Below are positions 1-5,912 of a stretch of DNA of 6,128 nucleotides, one piece after another. Each line of letters begins with the position of its first letter. Positions within the stretch are counted from its first letter, which is position 1. Position numbers and translations under genes: made by a program. The notes under the pieces were generated by a model, which was not told the DNA's origin, made no database searches, and saw nothing but the letters and a program-made list of their open reading frames with translations. The stretch spans positions 1 to 6,128 of the forward strand of contig CAZJFS010000220.1 in the NCBI GenBank assembly GCA_964545075.1. The letters run 5' to 3'. The DNA is from DAOPXV01 sp035352535. Lineage in GTDB: Bacteria; Muiribacteriota; UBA9980.

Positions 1-182
1 CCATGCAACTGAAAAAAAGATGCCTGGATCCGACTGAAACGATCCGGACGCTTTATGAAAAAGGCGCGACCGAAGCCGTATTACACATTACAAGCGGCTG
101 GAACGACGATAACGCATCCGGCGAAACCGAGTTTACGAGCGGCGCTTGCTGGATCGCTAACTTATCCGGCCTCGAATCTTGA
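1..182 (+). CDS. 3' end of an unrecognised gene (partial, continues upstream)
   Basis: A reading frame is open from the left edge of the window (codons in phase with position 3) to a TGA at 180-182. It encodes about 59 visible residues ending in NLSGLES. An in-frame ATG lies at 3-5, but no sequence is available upstream to show a ribosome binding site, so this is more probably the C-terminal part of a longer protein than a complete gene. The visible piece is soluble and mixed in charge, with an acidic, glycine- and threonine-rich stretch (SGWNDDNASGETEFTSG), two cysteines and no membrane segment. Codon choice (GCG, GGC, ACG, GAA) resembles that of the downstream genes, which supports real coding. 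I do not recognise the family and give no function. The next start lies 57 bases beyond the stop, so co-transcription with the transporter is possible. Confidence 0.55.
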   Translation, partial: MQLKKRCLDPTETIRTLYEKGATEAVLHITSGWNDDNASGETEFTSGACWIANLSGLES

Positions 183-239
183 TTTTAACCGCTATTATAT
201 TTTCGCTAATTTTAATTAATATTACGGGAAATGGCGTTT

Positions 240-1160
240 ATGCAAAATTTAGAAAAACTGAAAACAATGAAGGCGAATTTTCTGTTGCTGCTGGCTTCGG
301 CCATATGGGGCTTCGCTTTCGTAGCTCAAAAAAAAGGCGCCGAGTTCCTCGGGCCTTTCGCGTTCACCGGCATAAGGTTCGCGCTGGGTTCGCTCTCTCT
401 TATTCCCGTGATGAGCTATTTTAAAGGAACTGAAAATTCAGTTCGAAATAAAACCGCATCATTTAGAAGCACTTTGAAGGCCGGTATCATAACGGGACTT
501 ATCTTATTCACTGCGGCGGCGCTTCAGCAGGCCGGCATGACGGGTACGACGGCGGGCAAAGCAGGTTTCATAACAGGGCTTTATATAATTTTCGTTCCGG
601 CCATTGGAATATTATTGAAACATAATATAGATGCCTTGACCATGGCGGGTGTCGTTCTGGCCACTGCCGGCATGTATCTTCTATGCGTAAAAAACGAGTT
701 CGCTATTTCCTATTACGACGGCCTTGTTCTTTTATGCGCATTCTTCTGGTCCATACATATAATGGTTATCGATCACTTCATTAAAAAGACCGATGCGCTG
801 GAGCTGTCTTTTTTTCAGTTCGTCACATGTTCCGCGCTCAGCATGTCGGCGGCTTTCGCGTTCGAAAAGTTAACCGTTGAAAGCGTTCGGCTGGCATTGA
901 TACCGCTTTTATATGGCGGATTTTGTTCGGTCGGCATAGCGTATACGCTCCAGGTCGTGGGGCAGAAGAACGCGAAGCCTTCTCACGCGGCGATAATTCT
1001 GAGTATGGAAGCGGTTTTCGCGGCTATCGGCGGTTTTATCGTTCTCGGCGAAACGCTTGGGACCCGGGCTTTGTTCGGATGCGCGCTCATGCTGGCGGGA
1101 ATGCTGCTGCCGCAGATCGGGAATTTCAAGGATAATGAAAAAAGCACATGTCCTGAATAA
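240..1160 (+). CDS. EamA/DMT-superfamily transporter, ten-helix inner-membrane permease
   Basis: This 306-residue integral membrane protein is a likely exporter or importer of small metabolites. The substrate cannot be read from sequence; family members handle amino acids, nucleotide-related compounds, sugars and drugs. Two EamA repeats of about five helices each are visible. The first opens with the family signature ASAIWGFAFVAQ (residues 19-30) and contains GMTGTTAGKAGFITGLY (99-115). The second opens at about residue 160 (LVLLCAFFWSIHIMVIDHF) and carries the typical block VGIAYTLQVVGQ (231-242), followed by PSHAAIILSMEAVFAA (247-262) and LGETLG. Length is normal for the family, and the C-terminal tail is short and hydrophilic. 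The start is a choice: ATG 240 has GGGAA at 226-230 with a 9-base spacer, ATG 231 has that motif immediately against it, and ATG 270 (MKANFLLLL) matches where many relatives begin but lacks a clear ribosome binding site. The family call is firm; start and substrate are not. Confidence 0.93.
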   Translation: MQNLEKLKTMKANFLLLLASAIWGFAFVAQKKGAEFLGPFAFTGIRFALGSLSLIPVMSYFKGTENSVRNKTASFRSTLKAGIITGLILFTAAALQQAGMTGTTAGKAGFITGLYIIFVPAIGILLKHNIDALTMAGVVLATAGMYLLCVKNEFAISYYDGLVLLCAFFWSIHIMVIDHFIKKTDALELSFFQFVTCSALSMSAAFAFEKLTVESVRLALIPLLYGGFCSVGIAYTLQVVGQKNAKPSHAAIILSMEAVFAAIGGFIVLGETLGTRALFGCALMLAGMLLPQIGNFKDNEKSTCPE

Positions 1161-1196
1161 AGTAATTTATAATGATCATAAAAATTTAATGATCTG

Positions 1197-1201
1197 AGGA
1201 G
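1197..1201 (+). promoter_or_regulatory. Shine-Dalgarno site of the VWA gene
   Basis: AGGAG lies 8 bases before ATG 1210, within TGAGGAGATG. A second ATG at 1202 is out of frame and too close to the motif, so 1210 is the start. The 49-base gap from the transporter stop is AT-rich and shows no hairpin followed by a T-run, which leaves read-through from the transporter gene possible. Confidence 0.75.
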
Positions 1202-1209
1202 ATGAACTC

Positions 1210-3021
1210 ATGTCGAAAATAAAGGCGATCGTTTATAACATGTCGCCGGCGGAAAAGTTTTTCAACGCGCTCGGTCTGTTGTCTCTTTTTGGCTGGCTTT
1301 TCATTAACGGTTTTTTTATTTTTCCCGGCGATGACTGGAGTTATTTATCGTTGAATGATCCGTCCGCCTGGATCTTTTATTTTATTTTCATATTTCCCGC
1401 CATACCTTATTTTTACAGACAGTTTATCAGGCCTGCTCTAAAATTGACTTTGCTCAGGGTCTTTTTATATTTGGCCATAATAGGTATTATGTTGGTGCTT
1501 GCAGTGCCTAATTTCAATCGCGCGAGAATGCAGGGATTTTCGGCCGGCGGAGCGAAGGATATCCAGAACTTTCGAATGAATATACAGCGTGATTATCTTC
1601 CGCTTGAAACGGACATCACGTATGAAGGACTTTTCTATGATTATTATTTTGATATACAGGGCGATGCCGCCGCGACAAAACAGGTCGCGCTTGAAAAACC
1701 GTCGTATTTCAAGCCGGTCTATTCCTGGTCTTCGTCGAAGAACGTTCTGAACGGTGAAACTGAAAATTTCATCACTATCGGCCTGCGTTCGGATATGGAC
1801 CTGTCGAAGATAAAAAGAAAAAAGCTTAATATCGTCGTCGTGCTGGACATTTCAGGGTCTATGTCGTCGCGTTTCAATTCTTATTATTACGATCAGGTCA
1901 ATGAAAAAGAGGCGCAGGCGATGCAGAATGACCCCGACGTGACCATGTCGAAGCTCAATATCGCCGCCCGCTCGATCTGCTCGCTCTTAGACCATATGAA
2001 GCCTGAAGATTGTTTTGGAATGGTCCTTTTCGATCAATCGTCATATCTTGCCAAACCGCTCGGCAAAATGTCGCGGACAAACCTTAACTCACTGAAAAAG
2101 CATATTCTTGCAATTAAACCCCAGGGCGGGACTAATATGGAGATCGGTTATGGCCATGGCCGCAGTCTCCTTAACGGATGTGAAACCCTCGATCCGGACG
2201 AGTTCGAAAACCGCATCATATTTTTGACCGACGCTATGCCCAATACCGGAAATATAAGCCAGAACTATCTTTTAAACCTTGCCAAAGAGTTCTCGGACAA
2301 AAGGATATATTCGACCTTCATCGGGATCGGCGTCGATTTCCAGACGGCGCTTATAGAAGGCATAACAAAGGTCCGCGGCGCCAACTATTATTCGATCCAT
2401 TCATCCTGGGAATTCAAAAAACGCATGGCCGAAGAATTCGACTATATGGTCAATCCGCTCCTTTTCAACCTCAACCTTTCTTTCGCCTCGGAACGCTGGA
2501 CGATCGAAGAAGTTTACGGATCGCCGGAGGCGTCTCTCGCGACCGGTGAACTTATGAAGGTCAACACTCTTTTTCCTGCGCCGCTGTCGAATGAAGGCGT
2601 CAAAGGAGGCGTCATCGTCCTGAAACTCCGCGATCGCGGCGGCTCCGGTCCGATAAAACTCTCGACGAGTTACGAACTTCGTTCTGGCTCCGTCGAAACA
2701 GGTGCCGTTGAATTCACGCCCGGCCCGAAAGAAACTCCCGGAGAAAAAGACGCAAGAAAAGCGGTATTACTTTCGCGTTATGTCAGGCTGATGAAGGAAT
2801 GGATAAAAAATGAACGCGCCGGCTTGAATTCGAGCGCGCTGAAAAATCAGCAGCCAGGCTACGTAAGCGATTGGGAGCGAAAATCCGTGGCGCTTTCGGT
2901 CTCGGATAAATATTACGGCATGATCTCAAGGTTCGCCAATCATTTCAAGGACGAGGCGAAGATAATAAATGACCCGGATCTTAAAAGGGAAGAAACGGTA
3001 TTCGACTTTCTCGCAAAATAG
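1210..3021 (+). CDS. Membrane-anchored VWA-domain protein with intact MIDAS
   Basis: This 603-residue protein is predicted to bind a divalent metal through a von Willebrand A domain and to mediate protein-protein contacts at the membrane; no specific partner is known. Three hydrophobic segments come first (about residues 15-37, 52-69 and 81-100). A juxtamembrane region follows with GGAKDIQNFR (113-122) and DITYEGLFYDYYFD (135-148). The VWA domain spans about 206-400. All MIDAS elements are present: DISGS at 213-217, Thr308 in GGTNME, and Asp341 in FLTDAMPNTG. A beta-rich region with VNTLFPAPLS (451-460) and a charged helical tail from about 512 follow. From memory, the part from residue 113 onward matches a widespread, uncharacterised group of bacterial VWA proteins in which the Tyr-rich segment after the DxSxS motif is also found. 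The multi-helix N-terminus is less usual, and its third helix resembles a type IV pilin (see findings). The protein could act as a chaperone or scaffold for an envelope complex, but that is inference. There is no MoxR ATPase neighbour. Confidence 0.9.
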   Translation: MSKIKAIVYNMSPAEKFFNALGLLSLFGWLFINGFFIFPGDDWSYLSLNDPSAWIFYFIFIFPAIPYFYRQFIRPALKLTLLRVFLYLAIIGIMLVLAVPNFNRARMQGFSAGGAKDIQNFRMNIQRDYLPLETDITYEGLFYDYYFDIQGDAAATKQVALEKPSYFKPVYSWSSSKNVLNGETENFITIGLRSDMDLSKIKRKKLNIVVVLDISGSMSSRFNSYYYDQVNEKEAQAMQNDPDVTMSKLNIAARSICSLLDHMKPEDCFGMVLFDQSSYLAKPLGKMSRTNLNSLKKHILAIKPQGGTNMEIGYGHGRSLLNGCETLDPDEFENRIIFLTDAMPNTGNISQNYLLNLAKEFSDKRIYSTFIGIGVDFQTALIEGITKVRGANYYSIHSSWEFKKRMAEEFDYMVNPLLFNLNLSFASERWTIEEVYGSPEASLATGELMKVNTLFPAPLSNEGVKGGVIVLKLRDRGGSGPIKLSTSYELRSGSVETGAVEFTPGPKETPGEKDARKAVLLSRYVRLMKEWIKNERAGLNSSALKNQQPGYVSDWERKSVALSVSDKYYGMISRFANHFKDEAKIINDPDLKREETVFDFLAK

Positions 3022-3115
3022 ATCTCAGTGTCCGGATGGTGTTATCTGAAAAATCCGGCGTCCGTCAGCGACTATATTAAATGTAGGAATTATTAAAAAC
3101 ATTAGATCTTTATCC

Positions 3116-3283
3116 ATGACGCTTATAATGATCTCTTTATCGCTTTTATTTACATCGACCGCGTTTACCGCGAAATTATCGTTAGACGAAGAAGCGGTAG
3201 CGTCCCGCCGTTCGCGATATAAAGCGGTCAACAAAGCATTTATAAATGATAAAATCAACACGGATGAATATCCAGGAGAGTGA
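3116..3283 (+). CDS. Possible small secreted or membrane-anchored protein (start uncertain)
   Basis: A 55-codon frame runs from ATG 3116 to TGA 3281-3283 in the gap between the VWA and acetyltransferase genes. It starts with a signal-peptide-like hydrophobic core (LIMISLSLLFTSTAFTA) and continues into a charged tail with SRRSRYKAVNK and a DEYPGE end. The frame stays open upstream to 3050, and the residues just before the ATG (KNIRSLS, 3095-3115) would supply the basic n-region the signal peptide otherwise lacks. The nearest candidate start there is a non-standard ATT at 3092, with AGGA only three bases before it. No good Shine-Dalgarno precedes ATG 3116. Codon choice (TCG, GCG, ACC, GAA) fits the neighbours, and better so than the opposite-strand frame over the same bases. 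Its last codons contain the ribosome binding site of the next gene and its stop lies one base before that start, an arrangement typical of translational coupling. It may be a real small gene, a decayed one, or chance. Confidence 0.38.
   Translation: MTLIMISLSLLFTSTAFTAKLSLDEEAVASRRSRYKAVNKAFINDKINTDEYPGE
3274..3279 (+). promoter_or_regulatory. Shine-Dalgarno site that fixes the GNAT start
   Basis: AGGAGA lies 5 bases before ATG 3285 (6 bases counting from the AGGAG core). The earlier in-frame ATGs at 3246 and 3264 have no comparable motif, so 3285 is the better start. The motif falls inside the last codons of the possible small ORF that ends at 3283. Confidence 0.75.
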
Positions 3284-3284
3284 A

Positions 3285-3863
3285 ATGAAAAACGAAAAAT
3301 ACGACAGGGTCCTGACCGGCAGAAAATGTTATCTTTCGCCGTTGTGCGCCGACGATGCGCCGCTTTACAAAAGCTGGATAAACGATATGGAGGTCGGCAT
3401 TAACCTGGGCGCCACGCCTCAGATACTGACATTCGAAAAAGAAAAGGAAATCCTCGACCGCATCATGAAAAGCCGTGATAGCTATACGTTTGCGATAATC
3501 GAAAAGAAGAACGATAAGCTCATTGGCAGCATAAGCCTTATGAACGTTGACTTCATCAATCGCCACGCCATGTTCGGCATCGTCATCGGCGAAAAAACTT
3601 TCTGGAACGGCGGATTCGGAACCGAGGCGACCGGCCTCATGCTCGATTACGGTTTCAATATCCTCAATTTGAACAGCATTTATCTCAATGTTTTCAGCTA
3701 TAATAAACGCGGCATCAGATGTTATGAAAAATGCGGGTTTAAAATTGCCGGAGTGCTTCGCGAATCGCGCCTTTTCGCCGATAAATACTACGACACCGTG
3801 ATGATGGATATATTAAAAGACGAATATAAGGGCGGCAGGATCCGGTTGATGCTTTCGAAGTAA
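3285..3863 (+). CDS. GNAT-family N-acetyltransferase, RimJ/RimL type
   Basis: This 192-residue cytosolic enzyme is predicted to transfer acetyl from acetyl-CoA to an amino group. The acceptor is unknown: members of this branch modify protein N-termini (RimJ, RimL), polyamines (SpeG-like), antibiotics or nucleotide-sugar amines. The fold is complete. GRKCYLSPL (12-20) is the opening strand, and FAIIEKKNDKLIGSISL (69-85) covers beta2-beta3. The acetyl-CoA pyrophosphate loop, the family's Q/RxxGxG/A, appears as NGGFGTEA (108-115), with the usual Trp just before it (FWNGG). LNLNSIYLNVFSYNKRGIRC (127-146), followed by YEKCGFKIAGVLRE (147-160), forms the conserved C-terminal beta-alpha unit with the typical Asn and Tyr. 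Length is normal. The start at 3285 is chosen for its good ribosome binding site; starting at 3246 would add 13 residues with no support. The neighbours do not reveal the substrate. Confidence 0.9.
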   Translation: MKNEKYDRVLTGRKCYLSPLCADDAPLYKSWINDMEVGINLGATPQILTFEKEKEILDRIMKSRDSYTFAIIEKKNDKLIGSISLMNVDFINRHAMFGIVIGEKTFWNGGFGTEATGLMLDYGFNILNLNSIYLNVFSYNKRGIRCYEKCGFKIAGVLRESRLFADKYYDTVMMDILKDEYKGGRIRLMLSK

Positions 3864-3890
3864 CGCCGGCGGCTGATCCGTAAAACAAAC

Positions 3891-3896
3891 AGAGGG
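3891..3896 (+). promoter_or_regulatory. Shine-Dalgarno site of the 270-residue membrane protein
   Basis: AGAGGG lies five bases before ATG 3902 and supports that start. The gap after the acetyltransferase stop is 38 bases with no convincing terminator, so the two genes are probably co-transcribed. Confidence 0.6.
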
Positions 3897-3901
3897 AAAA
3901 C

Positions 3902-4714
3902 ATGAACGAACCCAAACGCTCCGCATTTTCAAAGCCGGCGGCTGAAAAGCCCATTCACGAAAGAACTCCGCAAACTGATTCGCGCGCCAGGATTTATAAA
4001 CCGGACCCGGCCGATACTTCCACTCTGCCCGATAAGATCAAGGTCGATCTGGAAACCCCTCTTGAAGCGGCGATGTGGGTGGTCATGGGAGCGGCCGCGT
4101 TCATAGCATTTTTACTTTACTCCCGGGGAACGACTGGCGGAAAAAACCATATCCCGGCTCCGGAACTTTTAAAATATGTTCCGATATTTATCGGCATAAT
4201 GGTTATAGCTTTTATATGCCGCTTATTCATGGATAATTATTATATCCTCAACATTGCGGCGCGAAAAATATTCTATCATTTTAAATTTTTTTTCGAAGTG
4301 AAGATAACGCCCTTCGCTGATTTTGAAAGCATCTACGCCATCGGGGTAACCGGCATCAGACATACGCACAAAGGAAGCGTGTGGTGGAAATATAAAATTT
4401 GCGCGGTAAAAAACAATGGTGAATTTATCGATCTCAGCGACGAAGCAGCTCCAGCCAAACTTGATGATCTCAACCAGAAAGCCAAAGGAATGGCCGCTGT
4501 CGTCGGCTGTCTTTTCGCCGAAGGCGCCGCACAATCAAAGATCGTCTTCACGAATGGAAATTCGGGATCACAGATGATCTATTTTGAAACCGACGAACAG
4601 ATCCAACCTCAACTTAAGGATATAAAATTATCCGGCGCTTTCTTTGTTGTCATAACTGTTATCATCGCGCTTTTTTGCTTAATGATGTTCGCCCTTCTGA
4701 AAGGGCCGAAATAA
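3902..4714 (+). CDS. Unrecognised three-helix membrane protein with soluble, possibly PH-like, region
   Basis: I do not recognise a named family for this 270-residue protein. A hydrophilic, proline-rich N-terminal tail of about 55 residues precedes two membrane segments (about 57-73 and 92-109). A soluble stretch of about 130 residues follows (112-240), then a third membrane helix (about 243-265) with a short lysine-ending tail. The soluble part begins NYYILNIAARKIFYHFKFFF (112-131), continues with FADFESIYAIGV (138-149), a Trp-Trp pair at 161-162 and NNGEFIDLSD (171-180), and ends with a helix (185-208) and a strand. Alternating beta strands closed by an amphipathic helix resemble the PH-like (bPH) domains of small bacterial membrane proteins; this is inference from pattern only. 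The abundance of His and aromatic residues around 125-165 could mark a binding surface. The gene is 38 bases behind the acetyltransferase, so they are probably transcribed together, but no shared function is evident. Confidence 0.8.
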   Translation: MNEPKRSAFSKPAAEKPIHERTPQTDSRARIYKPDPADTSTLPDKIKVDLETPLEAAMWVVMGAAAFIAFLLYSRGTTGGKNHIPAPELLKYVPIFIGIMVIAFICRLFMDNYYILNIAARKIFYHFKFFFEVKITPFADFESIYAIGVTGIRHTHKGSVWWKYKICAVKNNGEFIDLSDEAAPAKLDDLNQKAKGMAAVVGCLFAEGAAQSKIVFTNGNSGSQMIYFETDEQIQPQLKDIKLSGAFFVVITVIIALFCLMMFALLKGPK

Positions 4715-4823
4715 GCTTGTTTATACATATTTCGATCAACATCATCCGTTTTTAAAAATTACAGATGCTCTTCATGGACCTCAATTTCAAAGCGGCCTGA
4801 ATTTATTTTATTTTTTTTCGCAA

Positions 4824-4849
4824 GGAAGTGACGGCTTCCGTGTTATATT
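4824..4849 (+). promoter_or_regulatory. Small hairpin and extended -10-like element before the sigma gene
   Basis: GGAAG (4824-4828) and CTTCC (4835-4839) form a five-base-pair inverted repeat with a six-base loop. Directly after it, TGTTATATT (4841-4849) matches an extended -10 box (TGn then TATATT). No good -35 hexamer is visible at 16-18 bases, and transcription from this box would begin only about nine bases before the ATG, giving a very short leader. GGAAG is reminiscent of the GGAAC core of ECF-dependent -35 elements, but its distance from the -10-like box is too short for that reading. The element is suggestive, not established. Confidence 0.25.
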
Positions 4850-4864
4850 ATCGGTGAAGGAAAT

Positions 4865-5383
4865 ATGAGTGCAGCGGTTATGAACGAAGAACGGAAAAAA
4901 CTTGTCGGCGCCTTGTTTGAAAGGCACGCCGACCGCATATTCGCGTATGTCCTGGGCATTCTTGGCGACGCGTCGGAAGCGTCCGACATCGTATCTGAAA
5001 CCTTCGTGCGCGCGTTCGCCGAACCGCGTCTACTTTCCGAGGATTTTAATTGCCGCGCATGGCTTTTCACGGTCGCTACCAACCTCGCCAGAAATCACAT
5101 AGGAAGATATTTAAGACGTTTTTTGAGTTTTTCGGGCCCCGACCTCGATCTTCGAAGTTCGAAGGTTCCGGGCGTCGAGGAGACCTTCCACAGAAACGAT
5201 GAATTTATAAGGCTTTCAAAAGCCCTGCGCGCGGTCGATCAAACCGACCGGGAGATAGTATTTTTGAAATATTTTGAAGAAATGAGTTACGCCGAGATAG
5301 CGAAGATCACGGGCCTGAGCGAAAGCGCAGTAGGTTCAAGACTTTCAAGGGCGATAGGGAGGCTTTCAAATGAGCTTAAATGA
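4865..5383 (+). CDS. ECF-type sigma-70 family RNA polymerase sigma factor (RpoE-like)
   Basis: This 172-residue protein has the two-domain layout of extracytoplasmic-function sigma factors, which direct RNA polymerase to alternative promoters after an envelope or stress signal. Sigma region 2 spans about 14-85: LFERHADRIFAYVLGILGD is followed by EASDIVSETFVRAF (region 2.2, core binding), and RAWLFTVATNLARNH (64-78) is the region 2.3/2.4 DNA-melting and -10 recognition segment. A linker (about 86-110) lacks regions 3 and 1.1, as expected. Sigma region 4 (111-170) ends in a helix-turn-helix: EEMSYAEIAKITGLSESAVGSRLSRAI is visible at 138-164, quoted here only by its key residues YAEIA, GLSESAVGSRLSRA. 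A GGTGA-like motif at 4853-4857 sits seven bases before the ATG, and AGGA at 4858-4861 lies closer. The stop overlaps the next gene by 14 bases, the usual arrangement for a sigma factor and its regulator. Target genes cannot be deduced. Confidence 0.94.
   Translation: MSAAVMNEERKKLVGALFERHADRIFAYVLGILGDASEASDIVSETFVRAFAEPRLLSEDFNCRAWLFTVATNLARNHIGRYLRRFLSFSGPDLDLRSSKVPGVEETFHRNDEFIRLSKALRAVDQTDREIVFLKYFEEMSYAEIAKITGLSESAVGSRLSRAIGRLSNELK
5356..5362 (+). promoter_or_regulatory. Shine-Dalgarno site inside the sigma gene for the overlapping ORF
   Basis: AGGGAGG lies seven bases before ATG 5370, within the last codons of the sigma gene. Strong, well-spaced and internal to the preceding gene, it supports both the start and translational coupling of the pair. 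Confidence 0.85.
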
Positions 5384-5804
5384 AGAACAAAAAGTCGGAG
5401 ATTTTTTCAGAGATCTTGCGGCTAACGCACCAGCGATCGCCGATAAACCGGCGGTTTTTGAAAACATAACCGCCGAGGCCGCCAAACGGTCCGCGGAAGA
5501 TATATCGCTGGTTAAACCGTCCATATTTCTTTTTGTCTCAGTAATATGCGCCGTAATATCCGCTGTCGCCGGAGGCGGGATCATAGCCGCCACCAATTTT
5601 GGCACTATGGACGCGCTTAATTTTACCCTCGTGAGCGTAGCGGGAAAAACCGCTGAATATATGTTTCCCGATGAATTCGTTATTGCGGCCGCGATATCGA
5701 TTTCTTCGCTCTCCATAGTAATAGTAATATCATTTATGTTTTTGATCGCGATCATCCAAAAAGCACTTGAAACGCTTACGTCGAGAACCGAGAGCGTCAG
5801 ATAA
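5370..5804 (+). CDS. Two-helix membrane protein, putative anti-sigma factor
   Basis: The 144-residue product has a cytosolic N-terminus of about 50 residues with predicted helices (NEEQKVGDFFRDLAANAPAI, 4-23). A first membrane helix (about 51-75) rich in Ala, Val and Gly follows, then a loop of about 28 residues (76-103) that would lie outside the inner membrane. A second membrane helix (about 104-129) and a short charged tail (KALETLTSRTESVR) end it. Position, 14-base overlap and coupled translation with the ECF sigma gene suggest it is the cognate anti-sigma factor, holding the sigma at the membrane. No sequence homology I can see supports this. The Hx3Cx2C zinc motif of common anti-sigma domains is absent: the only cysteine (Cys60) lies in the first helix and there is no histidine. 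The short N-terminal segment would have to wrap the sigma factor without zinc. The alternative is an unrelated small membrane protein that merely shares the operon. Confidence 0.75.
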   Translation: MSLNEEQKVGDFFRDLAANAPAIADKPAVFENITAEAAKRSAEDISLVKPSIFLFVSVICAVISAVAGGGIIAATNFGTMDALNFTLVSVAGKTAEYMFPDEFVIAAAISISSLSIVIVISFMFLIAIIQKALETLTSRTESVR

Positions 5805-5898
5805 CAAGTATAAGTCGAAAGTTCAGAGTGAAGATGTTAGAACTAAATACCGTCCATACAAAACACGAAAATGCCTTTAATTATTTTGGCTTCTGACA

Positions 5899-5905
5899 GG
5901 GGAGG
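5899..5905 (+). promoter_or_regulatory. Strong Shine-Dalgarno site of the last, truncated gene
   Basis: GGGGAGG lies seven bases before ATG 5913. It is only one base from the in-frame ATG 5907, so 5913 is the better start. The gap of 108 bases behind the putative anti-sigma gene shows neither a clear terminator nor a clear promoter. Confidence 0.75.
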
Positions 5906-5912
5906 TATGTTT

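Noticed and set aside
183..230. AT-rich stretch before the transporter as a promoter
   Set aside because: TATTAT and TAATAT are present, but neither has a -35 hexamer at proper spacing, and such boxes are expected by chance in AT-rich DNA.
1858..1960. Tyr-rich, about 25-residue extension between the DxSxS motif and the first VWA helix, at first read as an unusual insertion
   Set aside because: From memory, the same segment is shared by the wider group of VWA proteins that carry the YEGLFYDYYFD motif, so it is a family trait and not special to this gene.
3032..3058. Inverted repeat CCGGAT/ATCCGG after the VWA stop as a terminator
   Set aside because: The stem is six base pairs around a 15-base loop, and no T-run follows it.
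3025..3261. A 78-codon minus-strand frame starting at a GTG, opposite the gap between the VWA and acetyltransferase genes
   Set aside because: No ribosome binding site precedes the GTG, it would be the only minus-strand gene, and its codon choice (GCT, TCT) fits the neighbours less well than the + frame over the same bases. It cannot be fully excluded.
3865..3945. Twelve-base direct repeat GCCGGCGGCTGA at 3865-3876 and 3934-3945
   Set aside because: Similarity does not extend beyond the 12 bases; one copy is intergenic and the other encodes ordinary residues. Chance in GC-rich codons is enough.
4777..4818. T-rich tract after the 270-residue membrane-protein gene as an intrinsic terminator
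   Set aside because: The tract is convincing, but the only stem before it is TTCA/TGAA, four weak base pairs.
5870..5892. GCC...GGC pair around TTTAATTATTTT as a terminator after the anti-sigma candidate
   Set aside because: Only three base pairs form, because the inner T-runs cannot pair with each other.
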